Source: Bacteroidota bacterium
GTDB taxonomy: Bacteria > Bacteroidota > Bacteroidia > Bacteroidales > Prolixibacteraceae
Direction of reading: 5' to 3'
Length of the DNA: 10,638 nucleotides
NCBI GenBank assembly: GCA_023488865.1
Contig: JAMDDG010000431.1
Span: 1 to 10,638 of the forward strand
The notes under the pieces were generated by a model. That model saw only the letters and a program-made list of their open reading frames with translations, made no database searches and was not told where the DNA came from. How positions within the stretch are numbered: the stretch's first letter is position 1; each line of letters opens with the position of its first letter. Below, piece after piece: positions 1 through 8,092 of the stretch. The translations under genes were made by a program, and so were the position numbers.

Positions 1-157
1 CTGCATGTCGCGCCTCGCTTATACCGATGGCTATGGCCTGGTCGCGGTTCTTTACGGTTCCACCTTTACCGTCTTTTCCTGATTTTAATTCTCCGTGCTT
101 GAATTCATGCATAACCTCCTCAATCTTTTCCAGGGCTATTTTGGAATATTTAACCAT
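1..157 (-). CDS. DUF6496 domain-containing protein, 3' end cut by window edge
   Basis: Reading the minus strand from an ATG at 157 gives 52 codons open to the window edge. The translation begins MVKYSKIALEKIEEVMHEF, then a Gly/Lys-rich stretch, then AIAIGISEARHA. This matches the small basic DUF6496 family, whose members carry a VMHEFK...LKSG segment followed by a QAIAIGISEAR motif. Family members usually end shortly after that motif, so probably only one or two dozen residues are missing. There is no signal peptide or membrane segment, so the protein should be cytoplasmic. The function of the family is not established; the basic, glycine-rich character would suit nucleic-acid or stress-related roles, but that is a guess. 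It is divergent from the CheB/CheR fusion across 368 bases. No good Shine-Dalgarno precedes the ATG, which is normal for Bacteroidota. Confidence 0.78.
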   Translation of the reverse strand, partial: MVKYSKIALEKIEEVMHEFKHGELKSGKDGKGGTVKNRDQAIAIGISEARHA

Positions 158-525
158 AATTGTTTAAGATGAATCGTGAATAGAACTTAGAAAACAAAAT
201 TGGATACGGTTCTGAGGGAAAGAGTTACAAAATTTTTTATTAAAGTTACATCTTTCACACATTTCAGTGTTTTACGCTTTACAAAGCATTGGTGATCATT
301 CTCTTTCCTGCTTTGACTATTTTGGAATTGTTTCCCTGATTGGAAAGGCTTGGCACAACAAATCTACCCAGATTTGGAACTTTTGACCCTCTGGTGCGTA
401 TTTTTCTCATAAAAGTTGATTAAATTCACCGTTTGTGACATAAACCTGGGGTTATTTTTTTGCATATAAAATTTCAAGATCCCTACACTGCTTAATTCTG
501 CCTATTTAAATAAATACCGGTAAAA
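158..525. other. Gene-free divergent intergenic region
   Basis: This 368-base A+T-rich stretch separates the divergent DUF6496 and CheB/CheR fusion genes. I see no coding segment with recognisable similarity. It holds a weak candidate promoter for the right-hand gene (432-462). It also holds small inverted repeats: GCTTT/AAAGC at 276-280 and 283-287, and CAAAGCA at 282-288 against TGCTTTG at 309-315. A further TTTCC/GGAAA hairpin lies at 331-346. None is strong enough to be called a terminator, riboswitch or operator. Confidence 0.6.
432..462 (+). promoter_or_regulatory. Candidate Bacteroidota-type promoter for the CheB/CheR fusion
   Basis: TTTG at 432-435 is followed after 19 bases by TTTTTTTG at 455-462. 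The latter is one mismatch from the Bacteroidota -7 element TAnnTTTG, and the spacing suits the -33/-7 arrangement of that phylum. It would give a leader of roughly 55-60 bases before the ATG at 526. The T-rich context makes chance matches easy. Confidence 0.3.
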
Positions 526-3500
526 ATGAAAACAACTCCTACCGCAAATATAAAAAAGGCTGTTTCTCAAAAAGAAGCATCAACCAAATCTCAAACAGCA
601 GGCAAGAGGGTTCCAAAACAAAAGAAGGAGAGCCTGAAAGCAGGAAGCCAAACTATTCCTCTTACAGCAGACAGAAAAGAGGCAAATTCCTTTACGGTAG
701 TGGCTATTGGTGCTTCTGCCGGTGGACTGGAAGCGGTTACACAGCTTTTAGAAAATCTGTCTCCCACTACAGGTATGGCCTATATTTATGTGCAACATCT
801 AAGTCCTGACCACAAAAGTCTGCTTTCTTCAATCTTATCAAATGTAACTGAAATGGTTGTTCAGGAGATTGATGATATGGAGAAGATGGAACCAAACAAT
901 GTATATGTGATCCCTTCCAATAAAGAAATTGAGGTGACGGATGGCCACATAAAATTAATTCCCAGGGCCAAAGATAAAACTTCAAACCTGTCAATTGATA
1001 TCCTGTTTTCATCGTTAGCTGATGCGTGCAAGGAAAATGTTATTGGCATTGTGTTATCGGGAAGTGCAAGCGATGGCACACGCGGGTTAAAAGAAATAAA
1101 AGAGGCAGGAGGTATCACTTTTGCCCAGGACGATACAGCAAAATTTACAAGTATGCCTCATTCAGCGATTAGCGAAGGAGTGGTCGATTTTGTTTTATCA
1201 CCCAAAGAAATTGCAATGGAGTTAAACTGGATAAGCAAACATCCTTTGATCAGGCGATTTGCTGTAAAAAATACACCGGAGGATGATATAGAAAACAGCG
1301 ATCCCGATTTGAAAGATATCCTTCAGCTCTTACTGAAAAAAAAGAATATTGATTTCAGCCACTACAAAATGAACACCATCAAGAGGCGAATGTTGCGAAG
1401 GATGTTGATTCATAAAATAAAAACAATCAAACAATATGCTGATTTGTTAGGGAAAACAAACGATGAAGTGGATTTGTTGTTTCAGGACTTGCTCATCAAT
1501 GTGACCGGTTTTTTCAGAGATGCAGATGCTTTTCTGCTTTTAAAAAAATCCGTATTGCCCCGTTTACTCAAAAGCAAGGCACCAAACGAGACTTTACGTA
1601 TTTGGGTGGCTGCCTGTGCCACCGGTGAAGAAGTTTATTCCATCGCAATGTCGTTGCTGGAATTACAGGAAAATAAGACCTACAAAACTCCTTTTCAGAT
1701 TTTTGCTTCCGACCTCAGCGCAATGGCAATCAATGAAGCCCGGATCGGAGAGTATTCTATACAACAATTAAAAAATGTTTCCCCCAAACGACTTCAACAA
1801 TTTTTCACCAAGTCAAAGGATAAGTACCGCATCACTAAAGCCCTGCGGGATGTTTGTGTTTTTGCCCAGCACAATATTTTGCGCGACCCTCCTTTTTCGC
1901 GTATGGATTTTATCAGTTGCCGTAACCTGCTTATCTACCTTGACAATGCTGCCCAGAAAAAAACCATTTCAACTTTTCATTATGCTTTAAACGAGGGTGG
2001 ATACCTGATGTTAGGCAAATCAGAAACCGTTGGAACATCGGAAGATCTTTTTACTCCATTGAATAAAAAATTTAAGATTTTTTCACGCAAAAAAAATTCG
2101 GGAGTATTTAAAATACCTGATATTTCACCTCAAATTTCTCCCCATAACTTACCGGAAATAAATAGTGTTACAACAGTTTTCCTTAAAAAGATAGCAGCAT
2201 CCCCCCAGGGTAATCTTGGAAGTGCTTTTGATACTGCCTTGCTCGCACACTACATGCCTGCAAGTGTTATTATCAATCATGATCTGGAAATTCTCCAGTT
2301 CAGAGGTTCAACCGAAATGTTTTTAGAACACCCCTCAGGCAAAGCCACTTTTAATATTTTAAGAATGGCCAGGCCTGAAATTTCCCTTGAACTTCGTAAT
2401 GCCATTACCCAAGCCGTTAAAACAAAACGTACGGTTAGTAAATATGGTATAGAAATGAAACCTGACAAAACCGGGAATACTACCAGAATAGCGAACATAG
2501 AAGTTGTACCGCTTAAGGTTGAAGGAGAAGGGCAATTGCTGATGATTGTGTTTACCGCTCAGCTAAAGGAAATATTGGAACAATCCGATAACACCGGGAA
2601 TAATAACATCCTCGTAAAAGAACGCAGGATTAAGAAACTGGAAGAAGAATTGGCTGCTGCCCGTTCTGCTATGAGTTCTATCATCCAGGATCAGGAAGCT
2701 GCTTACGAAGAATTGCAGAGTGCCAATGAAGAAATTGTTTCGAGTAATGAAGAATTACAAAGCCTGAATGAAGAATTAGAAACGTCAAAAGAAGAAATAG
2801 AATCAACCAACGAAGAGCTTACCACCAGCAATTATGAGTTGCTGGCACGCAACCAGCAAGTTGAAGAATTATATAATTATTACGAAGCGATTCTCTCCGC
2901 CGTTCAGGAGCCTATGCTCATTCTTGACAAAGACATTCGAATTAAGTCTGCCAACAAATCATTCTATAAAATATTTCATGTAACGGAAGATGAGTGCTTA
3001 GGAAGATCCTTGTATAATTTGGGCAATAATCAATGGAACATTCCGCGCTTGCGCGAATTGATCGAAGACATAGTTCCCAAAAATATTCGTTTTCACAATT
3101 TTGAGGTAGAACACACATTCCCTGTTATTGGTCACAGAATTATGCTGCTTAATGCGTATCGAATTATTCAGCAAAGCAAAAACGAAGAATTAATTGTGCT
3201 CACCATTATTGATATTACCGAGATAAGAAGGTTGGCAATCGAAATACAGCTAAAAGAGACGAAAGCATTAGAAAAACAACTTGAAGTAGAAAAAAAAGCG
3301 CTGAAACTTATTGAAGACAGCAACAAGCGCTACAACATGATGCTCATGCATTCGCCTTTTGCTTTTGCGATATTGAAGGGGAAAGAGATGAGGATTTCCT
3401 TAGCCAATGATAGTATCAAAGAAATCTGGGGGAAAGGCAAACGTATTGAAGGTAAACCCCTGCTTGAAATTTTACCTGAAATCAAAGACGGACCGGTGCC

Positions 3501-5319
3501 TGCTTTGCTAAATAATGTTTTTACTTCAGGTATACCTTACCAGGGACATGAATTTCCCATACCGTTGGTACGTAAAGAAAAATTAGAAAATATCTATTTC
3601 AATATGGTTTTTCAACCCTATCTGGAAGCCGACGAAACTATTTCGGGTGTCACCGTTATTGCGTATGAAGTTACCACTCATGTAATTGCAAAAGAAGAAT
3701 TGATTAAGGCAAAAATTAATGCTGAGAAGAAAACACTAATTGCGGAAGAGGCAATGAATTCGAAGCAACAATTTCTGTCCAACATGAGCCACGAAATCCG
3801 GACCCCAATGAATGCAATTATCGGGTTTACAAAAGTGTTACTGAGAACAGATTTGTCAGCAAAACAAAAAGAATATTTAAACGCCATCAAAATAAGTGGT
3901 GATTCCTTAATTGAACTCATCAACGATATACTCGACCTGGCAAAAGTTGATTCCGGGAAAATGACTTTTGAGCAAACCCCTTTTAAAATGCTGGCATCCG
4001 TATCTGCTATCCTTCATTTATTTGAGAAAAAAATTCAGGAAAATAATACGGAACTCGTAAAAGTATACGACCACAAAATTCCGGAAGTTTTGCTTGGCGA
4101 CTCTTTGCGCTTACGCCAAATTATTATGAATCTTATGAGTAATGCCGTCAAATTTACATCCGGTGGGAAAATTACGGTAAGTGTACGTATGCTAAAAGAA
4201 GATGAAGAAAAAGTAACGATAGAATTTGGAGTAGAAGATACAGGTATTGGTATACCCGAAGATAAATTGGATAAGATTTTTGAAAATTTTCAACAGGCCT
4301 CATCCGGCATTTCAAAAATGTATGGTGGAACCGGATTAGGACTCGCCATTGTAAAACAATTGGTTGAATCCCAAGGAGGAAGCCTACATGTAAAAAGTCA
4401 GATTGAAAAGGGTTCCACCTTCAGTTTTATCCTGAGCTTTCTCAAAACAAAAACGATACTGACAGCAGAAGTAGAAAAAAAGGAATTAAATATTGAAATT
4501 AAAAATATTAAAGCATTGGTAGTGGAAGACATTGTACTAAATCAATTACTGATGAAAACCCTTTTAGATGATTTCGGTTTTGAATGTGATATTGCTTCCA
4601 ATGGAAAAGTGGCCATTGAAATGCTGCAAGATAAATCGTATGATATTATTTTGATGGACTTACACATGCCCGAAATGAATGGATTTGAAGCTACCAAATA
4701 CATTCGGAATAAGATGCATTCTAAAACACCAATCATCGCCTTAACCGCTGATGTAACTACCGTGGATTTAGCTAAATGTGAAGCTGTTGGCATGAATGAT
4801 TATATTTCAAAGCCTGTCGAAGAAAGGTCATTGTACAGTAAAATAGTTGGAATGGTGAGTAAATCCAAATCTTTAAAGCCATTTTCATCAAAGCAGTATA
4901 CCTTCAATATTGAGAGAGCCTTTCAGGAGCATGCAGAAAGAGAAAAATCAAAATGTACAGATCTGACTTTTTTAAAGTACCGCACGAAATCAGACCCAAA
5001 ACTAATGATGGAAATGATTTCACTTTACCTGGAACAAACCCCTCCATTAATAAGTGCAATCAACCAAAGTTTACAGGATAAGGATTGGGATTCCTTGTAC
5101 AAAGCCGTGCATAAATTAATACCCTCCTTTTCGATTATGGGTATTGGTACAGATTCCGAAAATATTGCAAAAAAGATCCAGGAATATGCAGGAACAAAAC
5201 AAAAGACAGATGAAATACCCGACCTGGTTATCCGGTTAGAAAAGATTTGTATGCAGGCTTGCGAAGAATTAAAGGAAGTCCACAGCGGGTTCAAAGACGC
5301 CGAACAGGATAAACTTTAG
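526..5319 (+). CDS. CheB-CheR fusion hybrid histidine kinase with PAS, REC and Hpt domains
   Basis: The protein has 1597 residues. Residues 1-55 are a Lys/Ser-rich linker. About 56-235 is a CheB methylesterase with the expected triad: Ser64 in GASAGG, His91 in QHLSPDH, Asp183 in SGSASDG; the usual CheB N-terminal receiver is absent. About 260-520 is CheR: NVTGFFRD at 325-332, SAM-binding AACATGEE at 362-369, SCRNLLIYLD at 464-473. A PAS-like domain (about 565-680) leads into a coiled coil (about 695-785), then PAS domains at about 785-900 and 930-1055. The kinase has His1089 in SNMSHEIRTPMNA, N-box Asn1202/Asn1206, DTGIGI from 1238 and GGTGLGLAI at 1267-1275. The receiver (about 1328-1445) has Glu1334/Asp1335, phospho-acceptor Asp1378, Thr1407 and Lys1429. 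A C-terminal Hpt has His1529 in AVHKLIPSF. All catalytic residues I can check are present. No transmembrane segment is seen, so it is probably cytoplasmic. No DNA-binding output domain exists; the Hpt should pass phosphate to an unlinked response regulator. No receptor, cheA or cheW lies in the window. Confidence 0.95.
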   Translation: MKTTPTANIKKAVSQKEASTKSQTAGKRVPKQKKESLKAGSQTIPLTADRKEANSFTVVAIGASAGGLEAVTQLLENLSPTTGMAYIYVQHLSPDHKSLLSSILSNVTEMVVQEIDDMEKMEPNNVYVIPSNKEIEVTDGHIKLIPRAKDKTSNLSIDILFSSLADACKENVIGIVLSGSASDGTRGLKEIKEAGGITFAQDDTAKFTSMPHSAISEGVVDFVLSPKEIAMELNWISKHPLIRRFAVKNTPEDDIENSDPDLKDILQLLLKKKNIDFSHYKMNTIKRRMLRRMLIHKIKTIKQYADLLGKTNDEVDLLFQDLLINVTGFFRDADAFLLLKKSVLPRLLKSKAPNETLRIWVAACATGEEVYSIAMSLLELQENKTYKTPFQIFASDLSAMAINEARIGEYSIQQLKNVSPKRLQQFFTKSKDKYRITKALRDVCVFAQHNILRDPPFSRMDFISCRNLLIYLDNAAQKKTISTFHYALNEGGYLMLGKSETVGTSEDLFTPLNKKFKIFSRKKNSGVFKIPDISPQISPHNLPEINSVTTVFLKKIAASPQGNLGSAFDTALLAHYMPASVIINHDLEILQFRGSTEMFLEHPSGKATFNILRMARPEISLELRNAITQAVKTKRTVSKYGIEMKPDKTGNTTRIANIEVVPLKVEGEGQLLMIVFTAQLKEILEQSDNTGNNNILVKERRIKKLEEELAAARSAMSSIIQDQEAAYEELQSANEEIVSSNEELQSLNEELETSKEEIESTNEELTTSNYELLARNQQVEELYNYYEAILSAVQEPMLILDKDIRIKSANKSFYKIFHVTEDECLGRSLYNLGNNQWNIPRLRELIEDIVPKNIRFHNFEVEHTFPVIGHRIMLLNAYRIIQQSKNEELIVLTIIDITEIRRLAIEIQLKETKALEKQLEVEKKALKLIEDSNKRYNMMLMHSPFAFAILKGKEMRISLANDSIKEIWGKGKRIEGKPLLEILPEIKDGPVPALLNNVFTSGIPYQGHEFPIPLVRKEKLENIYFNMVFQPYLEADETISGVTVIAYEVTTHVIAKEELIKAKINAEKKTLIAEEAMNSKQQFLSNMSHEIRTPMNAIIGFTKVLLRTDLSAKQKEYLNAIKISGDSLIELINDILDLAKVDSGKMTFEQTPFKMLASVSAILHLFEKKIQENNTELVKVYDHKIPEVLLGDSLRLRQIIMNLMSNAVKFTSGGKITVSVRMLKEDEEKVTIEFGVEDTGIGIPEDKLDKIFENFQQASSGISKMYGGTGLGLAIVKQLVESQGGSLHVKSQIEKGSTFSFILSFLKTKTILTAEVEKKELNIEIKNIKALVVEDIVLNQLLMKTLLDDFGFECDIASNGKVAIEMLQDKSYDIILMDLHMPEMNGFEATKYIRNKMHSKTPIIALTADVTTVDLAKCEAVGMNDYISKPVEERSLYSKIVGMVSKSKSLKPFSSKQYTFNIERAFQEHAEREKSKCTDLTFLKYRTKSDPKLMMEMISLYLEQTPPLISAINQSLQDKDWDSLYKAVHKLIPSFSIMGIGTDSENIAKKIQEYAGTKQKTDEIPDLVIRLEKICMQACEELKEVHSGFKDAEQDKL

Positions 5320-5419
5320 TTATATTGACTGTGAAATGATCTGACATACAATATTATGTGATCTATCCCAGAGGTGGTCATTTAAAATAGCTGAGAAAGC
5401 CATCATTACTGTTCCGCAT

Positions 5420-6841
5420 TTATTTTTTTAACGCCATCTCTTCTATCCCAATGGCCAGTTTGCCCGAAAAGACCAGATTGGCCTGGACAGATTCCGGCGT
5501 TAGCATGATGTCAGAAACGGTAATTTTTGCCAATTTTCCGTTGAGTTCGAATCCATATCCTAATTGGTAGTGGTTCATGAAACCGGTCAGGTTGCTTTCG
5601 ATTTCGCGGACATTGGTGTTAAAAGGAATGGCAATAGCCCGGGTGATGGTTCGCTCGATCTTTCCGTTGAACATCCATCTTGCCGATTTTACCAGTATAT
5701 TTCTGGTCTTTAGGTCGAATTTCAAATCTTTAACCTGCAAAGTAGTGTCTGCTGAATTGAAATAAGGTGTACCGGTAAAATACATAGTTCCTCTGATGCT
5801 CCCCTTAACTTTTGTTTCAATGGCCATCTTGCCATTTGTGCCATATATATGCAATGACTCGAAAGTGAGGCGCTTTTTCCCAAATGTATAAACCGAATCG
5901 CGAATTGCGCCAAGTGTCAATCTTTCAATGGTTGAATATGGAATATCCGTCAGCAGGTTGATGCGAAAAGTATCACACGGCATATCAAGCGGTTTTATGA
6001 CAGGAAGCCCTGATGCTTTACCGACCTGAGGCTGCTTGTCGAGCAAACATTCGACATCAGAATTTACTACAAAACCAAAACGGAGGCTTCCGTTCGTTCC
6101 TTTTACCGGTAGGAGGGAAATGGAATAAGGGGTCATAGAAAGCCATGCGTTGTAATTCCCGGGTATCTTGAATGGCTCGAATAACATCTGCCACCCTTTT
6201 TCGGCATATTTTCTAAAATCAAAACTGTTTTCAATGGTTTTGTCAATATTTTGAGAGTAGCTGTCGAGATTAAACCTAAGCAAAATATTGGCAATGGCGG
6301 TCACCGGGATCGTAAATCCGCCGATTTTAACTGTGGGTTTCCTTATCCACTCATAATCGTCAGGAGTGGTCACCGTTTTAATGCTCCAATCGCGATTGAC
6401 CGATAACCTGGTTTTAAATTTCAGTTTTATCTCACCGTTTGCTTCCATGATATCCCCGAAAGGATGGTTGAAAGCTATAAAAAGCGCCGTTTTTTTGATG
6501 TCTACCCGCAATGGGATTTCCCACGACAGGAGATCGTCCTGGAAAGAAAATTTTATTTGTCCATCTTTCCATGCTTTGAGTTTTAAATTATCGTTGTTGT
6601 TGTCTTTGAAACTATGGTCGTCGTACAATAAACTATCCATATTATTGTTGACAAGAGCTTCCATCCTGGCTACATCCAGATCGGCATAAAGGCTCACAAC
6701 TGAAGTCTGAGGCTTTGCGGGAGTGTACTTGTAACTTTCGGCGGGCATTTGCGGTTGAAGGGATTTGCATCCCTCCAAAAACGTCACTGTCAATAAGATG
6801 AGTGTTATCCCAAAGATAAATTTTCTCAATGCCACCAACAA
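5420..6841 (-). CDS. DUF4403 family lipoprotein
   Basis: The N-terminus is basic (LRKF), then hydrophobic (about 15 residues), ending in a lipobox LEGC with Cys25 in the longest reading. This is a signal-peptidase II signal, so a lipid-anchored envelope protein is expected. The mature part is about 448 residues, rich in alternating beta-type segments, and resembles the DUF4403 family of Bacteroidota and Proteobacteria. Recognisable parts are the N-terminal VSLYADLDVARMEALVN and the C-terminal SDIMLTPESVQANLVFSGKL. The function is uncharacterised; the beta-rich architecture recalls lipid-binding tubular folds, but that is inference. The frame has no ATG: an in-frame TAA abuts TTG at 6841, and later options are TTG 6838, GTG 6835 and TTG 6829. 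A start at 6829 or 6835 gives a normal-length signal peptide and a workable leader from the promoter at 6855-6862. The gene is convergent with the CheB/CheR fusion, with 100 bases between stops and no obvious strong terminator. Confidence 0.88.
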   Translation of the reverse strand: MLVALRKFIFGITLILLTVTFLEGCKSLQPQMPAESYKYTPAKPQTSVVSLYADLDVARMEALVNNNMDSLLYDDHSFKDNNNDNLKLKAWKDGQIKFSFQDDLLSWEIPLRVDIKKTALFIAFNHPFGDIMEANGEIKLKFKTRLSVNRDWSIKTVTTPDDYEWIRKPTVKIGGFTIPVTAIANILLRFNLDSYSQNIDKTIENSFDFRKYAEKGWQMLFEPFKIPGNYNAWLSMTPYSISLLPVKGTNGSLRFGFVVNSDVECLLDKQPQVGKASGLPVIKPLDMPCDTFRINLLTDIPYSTIERLTLGAIRDSVYTFGKKRLTFESLHIYGTNGKMAIETKVKGSIRGTMYFTGTPYFNSADTTLQVKDLKFDLKTRNILVKSARWMFNGKIERTITRAIAIPFNTNVREIESNLTGFMNHYQLGYGFELNGKLAKITVSDIMLTPESVQANLVFSGKLAIGIEEMALKK

Positions 6842-6854
6842 TTAAATTAATTCA

Positions 6855-6862
6855 CAAAGTTA
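6855..6862 (-). promoter_or_regulatory. Bacteroidota -7 element upstream of the DUF4403 gene
   Basis: On the minus strand these bases read TAACTTTG, an exact match to TAnnTTTG. The nearest upstream TTG is 26 bases away, longer than the usual spacing, so the -33 half is weak. Transcription would begin about 6848-6850, leaving under 10 bases before the first TTG but about 15-20 before the GTG at 6835 or TTG at 6829. This favours one of those two as the start codon. Confidence 0.45.
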
Positions 6863-7034
6863 CAGGATGAATTGGGAAAAAAGAATGCCAATTTTCTTTT
6901 TTATCGGTTGCATTGATTCTTTTTTGTATTTGTATATAAACTCCCTTCATCCGAACCGTTCAAAAACCGGGTTCGAATATAACAATCTCCTCCCATTTAC
7001 CGACGCGATCTAAAATGAGAATTTTGGTAATCAG

Positions 7035-7052
7035 TTTTACAATTTCGTAAAA
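7035..7052 (-). terminator. Small hairpin just downstream of the slipin gene
   Basis: The minus strand reads TTTTAC-GAAATT-GTAAAA, a perfect 6-bp stem with a 6-base loop, starting 9 bases beyond the slipin stop codon. The stem is A+T-rich and no clear T-run follows, so it would be a weak intrinsic terminator or merely an mRNA end structure. Confidence 0.3.
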
Positions 7053-7061
7053 TGCTGTAAA

Positions 7062-7970
7062 CTAAGATTCCTGTTCTTTTTTCTGATTTTCCTGCGACAT
7101 CCCCATCGTCATGGCCGTTAATCCGGCAAGCCCGCCTAATTGCATGGTTTCCAATGCGGTGCTTGGCACAATCACTATCGTGGAGTTGGTCTTCAATCCT
7201 TCATACAACATGTTCATTGCCCTTAAATGAAGGGCAGTGGGATTGCCGGAATAGGATTTGGCCGCCTCCTCGAACTTTTGGGCAACCTGACGCTCCGAGT
7301 CACCGAGGATTACCCTGGCCTGGCGCTCGCGTTCAGCCTGTGCCTGCATGGACATCGCATCCTGCAAGGCGGATGGTATCAGCACATCCTTCACTTCTAC
7401 CGAGATAACATTGATGCCCCATGGTTCGGTTCGTTCATCAATGATCCGCTGAAGTTCGTTGCTAATTTTTTCCCTCCCTTCCAGCATATCCGAAAGCATG
7501 GTTTTGCCGATCACGTCGCGCAGCGCCGTCTGGGAAGCCCAATTGATTGCACTTTTGTAGTCGGCGACATCAAGGGCCGCCTTTTTCGGGTCCAGGACCT
7601 TCCAAAATAAAACAGCGTCCACATCCACAGGGACGGTATCTTTGGTAAGGGTTTTCTCGGCAGTAAACGAAGAGCTGATAACGCGGGTGTCGATCCAGTA
7701 TGGAATCGTGTCAATGACAGGAACGATAAAAAACAGTCCGGGGCCTTTAAGTGAATGGAATCCTCCCAGCCGTAATACCACCGCTTTTTCCCACTGGTCG
7801 GCCACTTTAATTGAATAGGCTACGATAAGCGCAACGGCGAGGGCGATCAAGTCGATCAAAGTCCCTTCCGTTTTTGCCTGAGCCCCGTAAATAACATAGG
7901 TTGTCCCCACGCCAATGCCAAGAATGACAAAGAAGACTAAAAACGCAAAATAGTTGGTTGTTTTCATCAT
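7062..7970 (-). CDS. Slipin/stomatin-like SPFH (band 7) membrane protein
   Basis: From the ATG at 7970 the product has 302 residues. Hydrophobic segments at about 6-27 and 38-56 are followed by the band-7 domain (about 58-220). Characteristic pieces are EKAVVLRLGGF, GPGLFFIVPVID, the ALRDVIGK region and GINVISVEVKDVLIP. A charged helical part follows (AQAERERQARVILGDSERQ, about 208-230), typical of prokaryotic slipins. Such proteins oligomerise at the inner membrane and are linked to membrane microdomain organisation and to partnership with NfeD-type proteins; no NfeD gene is seen in the window. The start is chosen because GGAGG at 7976-7980 lies 5 bases before this ATG. A second ATG follows at 7967, and an upstream in-frame ATG at 7982 overlaps the ribosome site, so it is less likely. 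The protein is longer than many slipins (about 250-260 residues) because of the extra N-terminal membrane segment. Confidence 0.9.
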   Translation of the reverse strand: MMKTTNYFAFLVFFVILGIGVGTTYVIYGAQAKTEGTLIDLIALAVALIVAYSIKVADQWEKAVVLRLGGFHSLKGPGLFFIVPVIDTIPYWIDTRVISSSFTAEKTLTKDTVPVDVDAVLFWKVLDPKKAALDVADYKSAINWASQTALRDVIGKTMLSDMLEGREKISNELQRIIDERTEPWGINVISVEVKDVLIPSALQDAMSMQAQAERERQARVILGDSERQVAQKFEEAAKSYSGNPTALHLRAMNMLYEGLKTNSTIVIVPSTALETMQLGGLAGLTAMTMGMSQENQKKEQES

Positions 7971-7975
7971 GTTAT

Positions 7976-7980
7976 CCTCC
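7976..7980 (-). promoter_or_regulatory. Shine-Dalgarno GGAGG that decides the slipin start
   Basis: The minus strand reads GGAGG followed by ATAAC and then ATG (7970). It is the strongest ribosome-binding site in the window; the other genes have A-rich or absent sites, as usual in Bacteroidota. Its position excludes efficient use of the overlapping ATG at 7982. Confidence 0.65.
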
Positions 7981-7997
7981 ATTTTTTAAGTTATAAC

Positions 7998-8043
7998 ACT
8001 GATCCATTTTAAGCATCAGTTGGCAGGAAAGAGATGGATCAGT
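7998..8043 (-). promoter_or_regulatory. Inverted repeat able to form a hairpin in the slipin leader
   Basis: ACTGATCCAT at 7998-8007 and ATGGATCAGT at 8034-8043 are perfect 10-bp inverted copies separated by 26 bases. On the slipin transcript they would form a stem ending about 27 bases before the start codon. A near-match to the -7 element (TATCTTTA, minus strand, 8053-8060) lies just upstream, so the hairpin could sit at the very 5' end of the mRNA. It could be a stabilising structure, a regulatory leader or a protein-binding site; no known riboswitch is recognised. Confidence 0.45.
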
Positions 8044-8063
8044 TTTATCCCTTAAAGATAGCG

Positions 8064-8092
8064 CTGATTTGACGAAATTGTTTTCAAATCAG
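8064..8092. repeat. 8-bp inverted repeat upstream of the slipin gene
   Basis: CTGATTTG at 8064-8071 and CAAATCAG at 8085-8092 are perfect inverted copies around a 13-base spacer. A third copy of the core lies at 8113-8121 (TTCAAATCA, direct to 8083-8091, 30 bases apart), inside the palindrome TCAAAT-C-ATTTGA at 8114-8126. The cluster could be an operator or chance in A+T-rich DNA. Confidence 0.35.

Noticed and set aside
5320..5419. Possible bidirectional terminator between the convergent CheB/CheR fusion and DUF4403 genes
   Set aside because: The only symmetry is a 5-bp A+T-rich ACATA/TATGT pair near 5345-5360 without a flanking T-run; too weak to call.
6951..6990. GGTTCGAAT resembling a tRNA T-loop, next to a CGAACC/GGTTCG inverted repeat
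   Set aside because: The bases after the loop do not pair to form a T-stem, and no acceptor, D or anticodon arms can be assembled on either strand.
7154..7610. Two open frames on the plus strand opposite the slipin gene
   Set aside because: Their translations look like antisense of the conserved band-7 frame and have no motifs, start signals or family resemblance.
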